DNA of 64,000 nt. Source: Hysterangium stoloniferum. Lineage: Eukaryota; Basidiomycota; Agaricomycetes; Hysterangiales; Hysterangiaceae. Location: the NCBI GenBank assembly GCA_015178975.1, contig WHVD01000001.1, positions 124,001 through 188,000 on the forward strand, read 5' to 3'. A model generated the notes under the pieces. The model worked only from the letters and a program-made list of their open reading frames with translations. It had not been told where the DNA came from and did not search any database. Shown here in pieces: positions 1 through 10,145 of the stretch. Each line of letters opens with the position of its first letter. Position 1 is the stretch's first letter. The position numbers and the translations under genes were made by a program.

Positions 1-873
1 ATACTCGGCGCCTTCGCCCCTTGTGCCTTCTTCGTCCTACTGCATTACGCGACGCTGTTCTATAGGAGGCGGAAGACGGCACGGCTGAGAGCGAGGTCAA
101 ACCCGACTTGGAGCGTCGTCCATTTGCTGAGGGGTTCGCGATCGAATGGGAGCACGAATATGGACAGCCCGAACTCTTCACTTGACAGTCCAGATGCGTC
201 GCTCAATACCAAGGTCGAGGGCGGGATTGGGAGTCCGAATAAGCATGATGCCCATGCCGACGGTGCGGGGATACTGATGGGCTATGGTTCCAAAGGACGG
301 TATAATTGGTTAGACTCACCCGACCTTGATGGAGACCTGGGGACGCTGACGACGACGCACTCACGTGCCTACTCCGAGTCCCGTGCGTCCAGTTACCTTT
401 GTAATCCGCGTCTACACCCGCTGCCAGAGTATGCCTCGTTTTCTCAGCCGTCGTCCTACTCTCAGCCGCTGTTAACCCCGCCCCGTCTACGATTGCAGCC
501 GCAACCGCAGCATCAGTCTCCCTCGCTTTCGCCCTCAGGGTGCTCTCGCTCTCCACCGCTCTTCTCCTACGCACATGCCGCATTCCGGGATTATAACCCG
601 CTTTCTCACACCCGTGGCCAGGCGCCATCACAGTCGCCAGCACGATCACAAATTTCTGAGCCCCAATCTCAGCTGTGCACGCCCTCGCCACTCTCCCCGC
701 CTGCTACCCCGACGCCATGCACGCCCACGTCATCCTCCTCCCCGCCTGCTACCCCGTCCGACCCACCATTCAGCCCGCATTTGACCTCGTCCCCGCGCCC
801 ATCTAGATTCGCACGCCACCGACATCGAAACCGAAACCGAAACTTGCCTCTCGATACGCGTAGTCCGAGCACG

Positions 874-905
<32 letters not shown>

Positions 906-1161
906 GAATAACAATAATTCAAGTTTTTCGCCATTCCTGGATCGATCCTCCCCAAACGCAAATGCAGATGCGGATGCGACTTCGACGCCGCCGCCGAGAT
1001 ATGTCCCCCCGTCTGGCGTTCCTGGAACCCCGATATTTGGCCACTTCCGGAACCTCAGTGGGGGGATATTCGGCTTGAGCGGGTGGGTTCTGAATGGGGT
1101 TGTGGTGCCTGTTGGGGCGATGAGGGCTGGGCCTGTTGGTATTGGCGGAGGCGGGGTGTGA
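1..1161 (+). CDS. C-terminal part of a single-pass membrane protein with a proline/serine-rich tail
   Basis: The frame is open from the first base, so the gene starts outside the window; 386 codons are visible before the TGA. The first ~20 residues form a hydrophobic helix (ILGAFAPCAFFVLLHYATLF) followed at once by the basic cluster YRRRKTARLRAR. That reads as a membrane span with a positive-inside stop-transfer signal and a cytoplasmic C-terminus. The rest is low complexity: Ser/Pro/Thr-rich, with an 11-proline run near visible residue 300 and no catalytic motif I recognise. The DNA is GC-rich, unlike the transposons further on. It could be the anchor and tail of a cell-wall sensor or extracellular enzyme, but the ectodomain is out of view. 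Reading frame well supported; function unknown. Confidence 0.7.
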
Positions 1162-1822
1162 TTTGGCGGAGAGTGGGCGTGAAGGGAGGGTGGGTGGGAA
1201 GATGTGTGATGTGGCGGCGTGGTTATGGTGGGGGAGGTGAGCGAGGGGTGGCTATTTGAGTAGTGAAAGCTGGGCTGGATGATGTTGGGAGTGAGAAGGT
1301 GGGGAGCCTCGTGGAGGTCGTTGTTTAGGATGGAGGCGGTACTGTGTACAGGCGAACTCGTGCAGTTTGGACACGAGAGGACTGCGTGAGGCGAGATGTA
1401 TAGTCTCTCTTTTTGTGGTTATACGGTTTCATGCTTGTATGGTTATTTTCGTCGCATTTTGTCAGGCCTTCCGTGACTCGCCTGTTTTCTGTGTGTTTAC
1501 CCTCATCCAACCGTAACATGTTGTTGTCCATCCGCTATTCGTTTATCCTGTTCAAGGTTCAAAAACCATTTTTCCAGCATATTGATCGAGTACTACGGAC
1601 AGGGTTTAGGCTGAAATTTTGTGAATTTTAAGCTCTGAGGGGATTACTTGTGGATGCTACTACTATCTTGGATTATCACTTGTGATTCGGTTATTAAATC
1701 AAATGGAATCCACAACGGGCGGATAACTCAAACTATGTATATTCCACGAAAAAAATATTAATCCAAAATAACAAAATGACTGGTGAACACAGACCATTTC
1801 TTCGGCACAGAAAGTGCATATA
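1162..1822. other. intergenic, no gene recognised
   Basis: Short overlapping frames only, with no conserved motif. It probably holds the 3' untranslated region of the upstream gene and the 5' flank of the tRNA gene. Confidence 0.5.
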
Positions 1823-1919
1823 GGCAAGATGGCCGAGTGGTCTAAGGCGCCAGACTTAGGTAATTGCATACTTACATATCTGGTCCTCCGGGGCGTGGGT
1901 TCGAACCCCACTCTTGTCA
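1823..1919 (+). tRNA. tRNA-Leu (anticodon UAG) with a 17-nt intron
   Basis: Full type-II tRNA fold. The acceptor stem GGCAAGA pairs with TCTTGTC (one G-U), followed by discriminator A. The D-arm is typical of tRNA-Leu (GGCCGAGTGGTCTAAGGC). The anticodon stem CCAGA/TCTGG encloses a loop with TAG at 1857-1859. An intron (1861-1877) sits one base 3' of the anticodon, the canonical position. A long variable arm precedes the T-arm GTGGG-TTCGAAC-CCCAC. The B-box GGTTCGAACCC is at 1898-1908. The 3' CCA is not encoded, as expected in eukaryotes. Confidence 0.95.
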
Positions 1920-1921
1920 TG

Positions 1922-1926
1922 TTTTT
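1922..1926 (+). terminator. RNA polymerase III terminator of the tRNA-Leu gene
   Basis: A run of five T begins three bases after the discriminator base, the usual Pol III stop signal. Confidence 0.8.
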
Positions 1927-2280
1927 CTGCGTAAGTAGATTTTTCCTTGTCAGTATGACTCGGTAGCGAATATCCTTGGATACGGACCCTCGTGTCTGAG
2001 ATAATGTTTATTACTTCGGAGAGTATTTGCAACTAATATATATTAGCTAAACTGAATTGTTCCTAATATTCATTAATAGTAAGTAGGGAAATACATGATC
2101 TTTTTTGAATGTGGTGTACTTCATTTTCTTTACTGGGATTGATATAGCAGCTAAATGGCTTCGATCATGCAGAAGCTACTCAAACGGACTATAGCGTGAA
2201 ATCGCGTGACCGTCACGCGTCTGTGACTCCTTAACACTACACTACCACGACCGCGACCACCAGACATACGTGTACCCTCC
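1927..2280. other. intergenic, probable promoter side of the SNF2 gene
   Basis: AT-rich stretch followed by a GC-richer 100 bp just before the first in-frame ATG of the next gene. No defined element recognised. Confidence 0.4.
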
Positions 2281-5200
2281 ATGTTTCCGGTCGCGTCTTC
2301 CTCTGCATGTTCCTCTCCCACTGCCCAATATTCTGTTTCCGAGTCAAACTGTGGGAAGAGCCCGGACGGTTGCGATACTGGCGCGTCGACCGCTGTGCCT
2401 TCATCCCCAATAGACATGGCTCGTATCAAAGATATGGAAGGTATGGATGACTATGCCATGGACGGGGATTCTAAGGAATACATGGTAAGATTTCTCCTTT
2501 TCTTTTTTGAGATTAGTAATGCCATCACTGGATCTGACACATACCTGGCAGCCACGTACAAAGGAGGATAGCAGCGTGACTCCCGAGCAAGTAAGTCGCG
2601 CAATGCTTTCTCATAGTTATGCTCTTTCTGACGCGGCTGTGACGACTAAGGACCTCCAAAGCCGCCTCATCAGCCTGAACGCCCTCCTCGAAAAGTCAAG
2701 CATGTACACTGCCAAACTTGGAGAACAGATGAACATGACTAATATGACCATCGCACAAGAGCAAGAACGCGCACGGTCGTCCAAGAAGCGGAGTAGAGAC
2801 GATATTGATCAAGACGAAGAGGAAGACGACACGGAATCGAAACAGCAAAATCTGGGGGATGCGCCAGTAATGCTCAAGCAGCCGGAAGCCATCACTGGCG
2901 CGACACTGAAAGATTACCAACTTCAGGGTGTAGAGTGGCTTACGGGTCTTTATTTGAATGGCGTCAATGGCATATTAGCAGATGAGATGGGCTTGGGGTA
3001 GGTACAGCAGATCATTTATCCTTGATTCAAAACTGACTCGATTTGAACTCATAGGAAGGTAAATAATTGCTGCTACTTCGTTTGTTTTGGGCAGGCTAAC
3101 CGTTGCATCACCACAGACCCTTCAGACAATCGCATTCCTAGCCCACGTTCCAGTCACCCGTCCGGCACTTATAGTCTGCCCTCTCAGTGTTCTTCATAAT
3201 TGGGTTGACGAATTTACCAAGTTCGCGCCTAGCGTGAGTGCTGCGTGATGTTTCATGTCGTCTTATTTATCTATAATAATTGTTGCAGATACCCGTATGC
3301 CTGTATCACGGCACTCCCGCTGAAAGGGCGGAATTACGCAATACCAAGTTTGTCAGTTTTATGAATACCAGCTCGACGCCTGTGGAGGGCCATACAATTG
3401 TGGAGGAACGCCCTGCCCCCAAAAGTCGTGGAAGGCCAAGGAAATCGAACGTTAATCCCATACCCAAGAAGCCAGTTAAAAAGGCCGCAAAGAAAGAAAA
3501 GACGGCGGTTCCTGAGCCTCTCCGACGTTCAGCTCGATCGACTCGTTCGAATATTCGCATAGTTGAATCCGAGAGCGAAAACGACGTTTCAATTGAGGAA
3601 GGTGCTGATGGTAGTCCTAAATCGCAGGCAAAACCAGAAAAAATCACAGACGTGACAGAGGAGGAACCCGCAAACGAACTACCTAATAACCTCGTTGTTA
3701 TCACTACTTACGAGATGATCATAAAAGATCGACAACATCTTGCAAAATATCAATGGAATTTCATTGTAGTTGACGAGGGTCATCGGTTGAAGAATATGGA
3801 TTGCAAGTTAGTGATGATTTTTTTATGGGTTGAGGTTGTACTGATCAGATCGCATCGCTAGGTTGGTTCAGGAAATTAAAAAATATGATTCTGCCAATAG
3901 GCTTATTTTGACGGGCACTCCGCTTCATGTATGTCACCCTGTCAATAAGACCGTTCCGAAGCGCTTACAGTTTTGCAGAATAATCTTGCGGAGCTTTGGT
4001 CACTGCTTAATTTCATCCTCCCAGATATCTTTACAGACTTGAATAGCTTTCAGGAATGGTAGGTGTTGGTACCAAAACAGACCATCAAATATCGACATCT
4101 TGTTTATCTAGGTTCAACCTACCTATGATGCAAAATACTCTCCCGACAGAACATTCGTCCCGTGTCATTTCCAAGCTGCATGATATTCTCAAGCCTTTCC
4201 TCCTCCGTCGCCTCAAAGCCGATGTCGAACATTCACTTCCTCCCAAGAAGGAATATGTACTCTACGCACCTCTCAGCGAGCGACAGCGCGCTGTATATGA
4301 TGCAGTTCTGACAGGCGTTCTACGCAGCTATTTGATCAATGGCAAGCGTGACTCAGTAGTCGTAGCTGATGTTACACGCGGTCGTGGAATGCGAAAGAGG
4401 AGAAAGGTTAGCTATAAAGTGGACAGCGACGATGAGGCGTGGTTCGAGAATTTGGAGAGTGACGAAAGCCAGATGGCACAGGAGGATGAGCTCGATGCTG
4501 CCCAGCAATTTAATCTTAAGAATAGTGGTACGATCCGATTGGTTTGCGGCATATATATGCGATAATTGATTGATGCATCCTTGATTAGTTAAACAGGTCA
4601 ATTCGATGAAACTTCAAAACACTGTTATGCAACTTCGGAAGGTTTGCTCGCATCCTTTCCTGTTCGACTGGCCTTCAGACCCTGTCACTCGTGAGCCCGT
4701 GGTCAATGACGAGCTAGTCAAGGCCAGCGGCAAAATGATGATTCTCGACCGTCTGCTTGAGGAACTCTTTACGCGAGGCCATAAAGTGTTGTTGTTCAGC
4801 CAATTTACGACCATGCTGGACATAATCGAGGTGGGTGATAGTATCCTCATACATGATTGTCTTTTCCTGACTGAATTGTCTTCGTTATCCTCAGGAATGG
4901 GCTGACACATTCAAATCATGGCCTCTCTGTCGCATTGACGGCTCGACAGGGCCGAGTGAACGAAGAGCGGAGATGAATAGATTCCAGCAAGGCGGGGATT
5001 CCCCAGATGCGCCCAAGTTATTCTTACTCAGTACACGAGCTGGCGGTCTGGGAATTACTTTAACAGCTGCTGATACAGTCATTTTTTATGATCAAGATTG
5101 GGTAAGTAATTTGTAGCCTGCGCGTGCATATCGAGTTTGATTGTCGTCTAGAATCCTCAAATGGATATTCAAGCCCAGGACAGAGCCCATAGAATTGGGC

Positions 5201-5702
5201 AGACAAAACCTGTGTTGATTTTCAGGCTTGTTAGTGCACATACCGTTGAGACGAAGATTATGCAGAGGGCAAATGAAAAGCGACAGTTGGAGGCGTTGGT
5301 CATCGCGAAAGGTACCCACTCTGCGCCAGTGTCCTCCTAGAAGTCTTTGAAACTAACAAGAGCGATTTAACAGGCAAATTCCGCATGCCAGGTTCAAAGG
5401 CCCGCACAAAAAATGAAAGCATGGCAGAAATGGCGGCGTCACTCCTCAAATTGGAAGGTGAAAAAATCGAGGTCGTTCCGGACTCGGAGGCTGGGAAAGC
5501 CAAGATAATCAGCGATGCTGATCTTGAACAGCTGCTTGACCGCAGCCCCGAGGTGTTTGCTGGACGAGGAAAGGGGTGGAATTCCGGTGCGAAAGGCGGT
5601 GATCAGGCTAAACCGGACGATGTGGCGTTCGAGGTGTTCCAGGCTCCCGTGGATCAATGCAATGATAGCCTCGCTGTGATGATGGGGGAGACTGTGGAGT
5701 AG
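2281..5702 (+). CDS. SNF2-family chromatin remodeling ATPase, LSH/DDM1/Irc5 type, 12 exons
   Basis: Exons: 2281-2484, 2552-2997, 3055-3058, 3117-3233, 3289-3806, 3862-3928, 3979-4058, 4112-4527, 4589-4830, 4895-5101, 5152-5311, 5374-5702, giving about 929 residues with every phase matching. The ATPase motifs run in order: DEMGLGKT (K about residue 218), [20 protein letters not shown] (about 419), [74 protein letters not shown] (about 744) and [18 protein letters not shown] with [13 protein letters not shown] is typical of the HELLS/DDM1/Irc5 branch, ATP-driven nucleosome remodelers linked to DNA methylation and heterochromatin. A basic and acidic insert between motifs Ia and II holds an AT-hook-like RGRPRK near residue 303. 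The motif III glutamine of TPLQNN is histidine here. The ATG at 2416 has the better start context and would remove 45 residues. The family is certain; the exact branch is inferred from motifs. Confidence 0.92.
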
Positions 5703-5840
5703 AGCGGCGATATAACTCAGGGGGTGTGTGTGTGGCTGGTTTCTTGTTTGGGTTTGCGGTCCTCTGTAGAATAATTTTTGTAGTAGGCCCTATATATAGT
5801 GTAGATATCCAATTAATTGATGCTGATAAGTAATTCGGTG

Positions 5841-6212
5841 AAAGCATGGCAGGAATGGCGGCGTCACTCCTCAAACTGGAAGGTGAAAAAATCGAGGTCG
5901 TTCTCGACTCGGAAGCTGGGAAAGCCAAGATAATTAGCGATGCTGATCTTGAACAGCTGCTTGACCGCAGCCCGAGGTGTTTGTTGGACGAGGAAAGGGG
6001 TGGAATTCCGGTGCGAAAGGCGGTGATCAGGCGAAACTGGACGATGTGGCGTTCGAGGTGTTCCAGGCTCCCGTGGATCAATGCGATGATAGCCCCGCTG
6101 CGATGATGGGGGAGATTATGGAGTAGCGGCGATATAATTTTTGTTGGTAATTTTTGTAGTAGCCTATGTAGCGTAGATGTCCAATTAAATTAATGCTGAT
6201 AAGTAATTTCGG
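5841..6212 (+). pseudogene. decayed tandem copy of the last exon and 3' flank of the SNF2 gene
   Basis: The stretch repeats the preceding gene's 3' end from the [17 protein letters not shown] region through its stop and about 130 bp beyond. The source unit is 5407-5840. The copy is roughly 95% identical in the coding part, and the junction falls where the AGTAATTCGGTG flank meets AAAGCATGGCAG. The copy has lost one C in the run before GAGGTGTTTG (about 5971), which shifts the frame, and it has no upstream ATPase exons. It is a head-to-tail segmental duplication and most likely not coding. Confidence 0.85.
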
Positions 6213-6790
6213 TCGCAAGGGCTACGAATCGTATTTTTTTAGTGCTAGTTCCTACTGCTGGTCTCATTACACATCCACAGTATCTTGGCCACCCCTGTAC
6301 CAGGCTTTACCTTCATGCCATATCCTTGTTCTGAGAGATGTCGATTCGATGGTGGCCACCACCATACATACACTTTCGAGCCTTTTATGGGTTAGCAATT
6401 CTGACCATCCCTGATCAATCCTCTTACTGAGAAATAATATTGAACGTAAGGTTTTCTTCTTTGAATTTGCTTCGCTCAAAGCGGGGTATCTCTTCAACGC
6501 TAATGAACACGATCCGAAGTTCTTTTTGTCACCATGCAAGCGCTTTATGCCTAAACGTCGAAATCCCCCATACATTCATTCAATAGATACACAGATCGAT
6601 GCGTGTTATTTTGAAATTCGATGTCACGGGGACAATAGGTTGAGGCATTTCCGGATAGACAAGCGAAGCGAAAAGAATTCGTTTCCGCTCATCAGACATA
6701 TCACCTCAAGCCCGCTACCTGAGGCTGTTTATCGCTGAAGCCATAAACTCGTCAAAAACGTGGCTTCCCAATACTTACTGCCAAAAGCTT
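6213..6790. other. intergenic, no gene recognised
   Basis: Only short unrelated frames on both strands. Contains the 5' flank of the following hydrolase gene. Confidence 0.4.
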
Positions 6791-8518
6791 ATGGGTGCCT
6801 TCCCGCAGCTGGACAGTGCTCCTGATCCCCAAAAGAAGTATGGATTTCTGGAGCTCGTCCCAGGGGATGACCCGCTTGTGGAGTAAGTTAAGACCGCTAC
6901 AACTAGAAGTATGGAGTTTGGGCAGGATATACTCACATCCAGGGCTCTAGTATCATAGCGATCCATGGCCTGAATGGGCATTATATAAGAACTTGGGAAC
7001 ATGAGTCGGGGGTTATGTGGCTAAAAGATTTATTGCCCAAAGATATTTCACGAGCCAGGGTGTTGACATACGGGTATGATGCCGACATTAACCCTCAAAA
7101 GTCCTACCAAACAATCCACGACCACGCTGAAACATTCCTCGCCAAGCTTGTAAATTGGAGAAAAGAAACAAAAACATCGGTGCTTTAGTTACTCCTTCTA
7201 AATGTTCCTGTTCTGTAACTACATCGTGTCTTCACAGGAGCGCCCCATTATATTTATTGTTCATGATCTGGGTGGTATTATCCTAATAATTGTAAGTACA
7301 TCTACCTATTTCGCTACCGAAGCCACGTCACAAACAACAAACGGTAATTATCGGGAGTAGGGACTGGGGCAGGCTGACGCCGCTAACGCGACTCACTTAA
7401 TCGACCACAAATCTATTGTTCTCTCCACATATGGAATAATTTCTTTGGGGACTCCATACCAGGGTATTAATACCCGCCCGCGTTACCGTGCAGATGCCAG
7501 CTTCTTGGGACGCCTATGGGATTGGATACACTCATACTTCGTATCTACCCCCAACGCTCCACTTGTTAAGGAAGTGAAGCCAAATTCTCCGACGCTTCAA
7601 GAAGCCTTGTCTCGCTACAAAGCTATCAGTCAACAATTCCGAACAATTTTTTATTATGAAAATCATGCGGTTATCCTATCAGGCAGCTCAGAGATTATTG
7701 TAATAATTCTCCTTAAAAGCTTTATCAAACACTAATTATAATGTAGTTAGTCGAAAGGGCGTCAGCGGCAATTCCAGGCCAACTGGATTGTCAAACAATT
7801 GGGCTGAACAAGGATCACCACGGGATGGCGAAGTTTAAATCCGACGAAGATGATGACTTCCAAACCACCTACCTCAGCTTAAAGCGCATGTCATCTGATG
7901 CGCGCAGTACTGTCGTTGTGAAATGGAAATTATACAAGGCGTATATGGGATTGGTACTGCAGTGCTTGTATTGTTGGTGCGGTATCTTATGTCACACATG
8001 CAGAGTACAGGTGTGCAACTACTTTTGCCGCCCCCACCGCCGCCCCCCGCCGTTTCTGAAGTGACTGTGAAGGTGAGGGGATTCTAATGTTTTGACATCA
8101 CAACTCACTATTCGATTCTCAGAATGCTCCCCACCCATGGAAGCCATCGTCTATCGACGTCATCAACAATTGGCTTGTGAAAGTTGAACTTGATCAAGAC
8201 GGGACGCTCACGTACGGGACTGGATTCTTCGTTCATATCCCCGGGAGCGCGGACAAAGTGGTCCTCACAGCCGCTTCTAATCTCGTTTCCCAAGGAGAAT
8301 TGTCGCTCCATCGTTTAAGGTTATCGGCCAATGGAGTTGATATATCTATCTTGAATGGCTGGATTGCTCCGGCCTATTTGGCGGACCAACGTCCTGGGGA
8401 AGAAAATAATTATGGCTTTCTTCTTGTACGAACGCGACTAAAGGGCAATGGGTTTCCTTTCAACTTAATTCTGTCAGGAGGCGAGTCGAATCGGCAGCGC
8501 CGGCGAATTTCCATCTAA
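6791..8518 (+). CDS. alpha/beta hydrolase (LipA/SERAC1/DUF676-like) fused to a trypsin-like domain, likely pseudoenzyme
   Basis: Exons that keep frame: 6791-6882, 6951-7179, 7238-7291, 7373-7669, 7747-7953, 8004-8072, 8123-8518, about 447 residues. The N-terminal half follows the serine-esterase fold: DIIAIHGLNGH (oxyanion loop), RVLTYGYDAD, ERPIIFIVHDLGG (nucleophile elbow), YGIISLGTPYQG and LNKDHHGMAKF (catalytic His region). The elbow normally reads HSxGG; here Ser is Asp. A proline linker (seven Pro) leads to TGFFVHIPG...VVLTAASNL, which matches the start of a trypsin/V8-like domain, but the expected His of LTAAHN is Ser and the domain stops after ~130 residues. Intron positions match the hydrolase at 49.9-51.9 kb, so the two are paralogs. 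Family relatives occur alone or at the N-terminus of fungal NLR proteins. The frame is intact, so a non-catalytic role or recent decay are both possible. Confidence 0.75.
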
Positions 8519-10145
8519 AGACGACTTGAATACTAAATACATAAAATAAGTTCTACTTCGGATTGAGGCCACAATCATATCACTTGCTCTTAGCGGTAAA
8601 AGTTCGCTGAGAGATTTACTAACTGTACTACGCGTATACAAAAGTACATTTGAGAGGAGACTAAATATTAAGTAATGGCAGACTTGTAGGGATAGAGCGC
8701 AATGGTGTTTTCATAGCACTCGGGATACAGTACGTGTGAGATCCATTCTCAGCAGACTGACTCATGTTGCTCACAGCCATCAAAATATTTCATCCGAAAT
8801 TTTGATACGTGATACACCGTTATGTAACCCCTACCATTCTCTGTCAAATTTTCGGGTGGGTGTCTGTGGCCTGTTTCGACGTTTCCCTGCGTGGGCTCAA
8901 GAAACCAAAATACCCCCGAAGCTTGTCGTTCCACACCAAAACTCCAGGAACACGAGCCAGAGGTGGTTCTGGAACTGTATTGGACGTATTTCCTGGATGT
9001 GACATCGAAACCACTTGCGTATGCCATGTCAGTCAGAACAGGATGGGTTTCCTTCGACACGGAGACTTAACGTGTACTGATTACAGACACATTGTCGAAA
9101 AAATGTCTGTTCTTCAAAGAACATTCAAAACATAATCGGAGGTTATTTATCATCCTCGTCTGAAAAACGAGAGATGTTCGAGTTGACCATGTCTGGTCGC
9201 CGTCGGACTGGGAAGCTCTTCAAGCAACTCGCAACAGTATGAGGTGTTATTGATCCCTCGTTCCACAGATGTGGCAAATGTAGGTGTACTGAAGTTATCA
9301 TTTTATCATACGAAGAGTCTGACGTGGAGATAGTCAAATTACTGGCAGTTCTGGCGCAAAGCTCGCACTCTTGCAAAGAAACATCGGAGAGACTGACAAT
9401 GCTGTTGATGAAATTTGTATCATTTCTTCTTCACATTGTCAACGACAAAAGCGTCATGAAAGACTGGGGACACCCCAAAAGCGACTATGACATAGCATTT
9501 TGAGCAACTAGTCCGATTGAAACAAGGAAAGATGTAGATGAGCATGGGAGGGAATGATAGAGTCACTTGGGAATAGATCTGCTGTATAAAAAATTTTTTT
9601 AAATAGATAAATCACACGTCTTTTTACTTCGAATTTTAATGTGCAACTGAAGTAGCTATGGACTGCATAAATCTACTGGATGGCCACCACAAGTGTGTGC
9701 TTGTTCAAGTTGTCCTCCAACGTGAAGCATTGTGCTCAAATAAGTCGTGTAAATTACTGGCAAGGTCCGGCGACGGAATGAAAGCAGTGACTCATTTATG
9801 CAGTCATAAAATGGTGATGAAAGATTATTTTTGAGTATATTTTGGCATGCATAATTGCATGTGGTATTTACTGACAAACTAAATGGTTACTCTTGCATTT
9901 TTGTGTAAGCTAAAAATGTCTATTTTAAGTAATATTTAGCGCAAAAATGCAAAATAAAATCCATTTCTTGTAAAGTTCATCTCTTTAAAGGATTTTGCGG
10001 TGCACTAAAAGCAGTTCACCCCAGCACTGTTGGCGAACGGTTCCTTAACTGGCAATGCCGCGACTTCGCGGCGTGACCTGCCAGTGGTCATTGGTCACCA
10101 CCATCTTGCCGAGTTAACTGTACTTTGCCGCTTTCCTCATAGAGG
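8519..10145. other. intergenic, no gene recognised
   Basis: AT-rich. Frames up to about 108 codons occur on both strands but overlap each other and show no family motif. No tRNA, tandem repeat or LTR end was seen. Confidence 0.4.

Noticed and set aside
203-914. Minus-strand and out-of-frame ORFs over the proline-rich gene
   Set aside because: GC-rich low-complexity coding sequence opens other frames; only frame 1 continues from the membrane helix to a stop.
3117-3233. Single-intron model skipping the 4-nt exon (2998-3116 as one intron)
   Set aside because: It removes the Walker A lysine and puts the following helicase exon out of frame.
5608-6081. 157-codon minus-strand ORF
   Set aside because: It lies antisense across the SNF2 last exon and its duplicate; it exists because the same shadow frame was duplicated.
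8749-9135. Overlapping ~100-codon frames on both strands
   Set aside because: No recognisable motif, no splice-supported extension, and mutual overlap.
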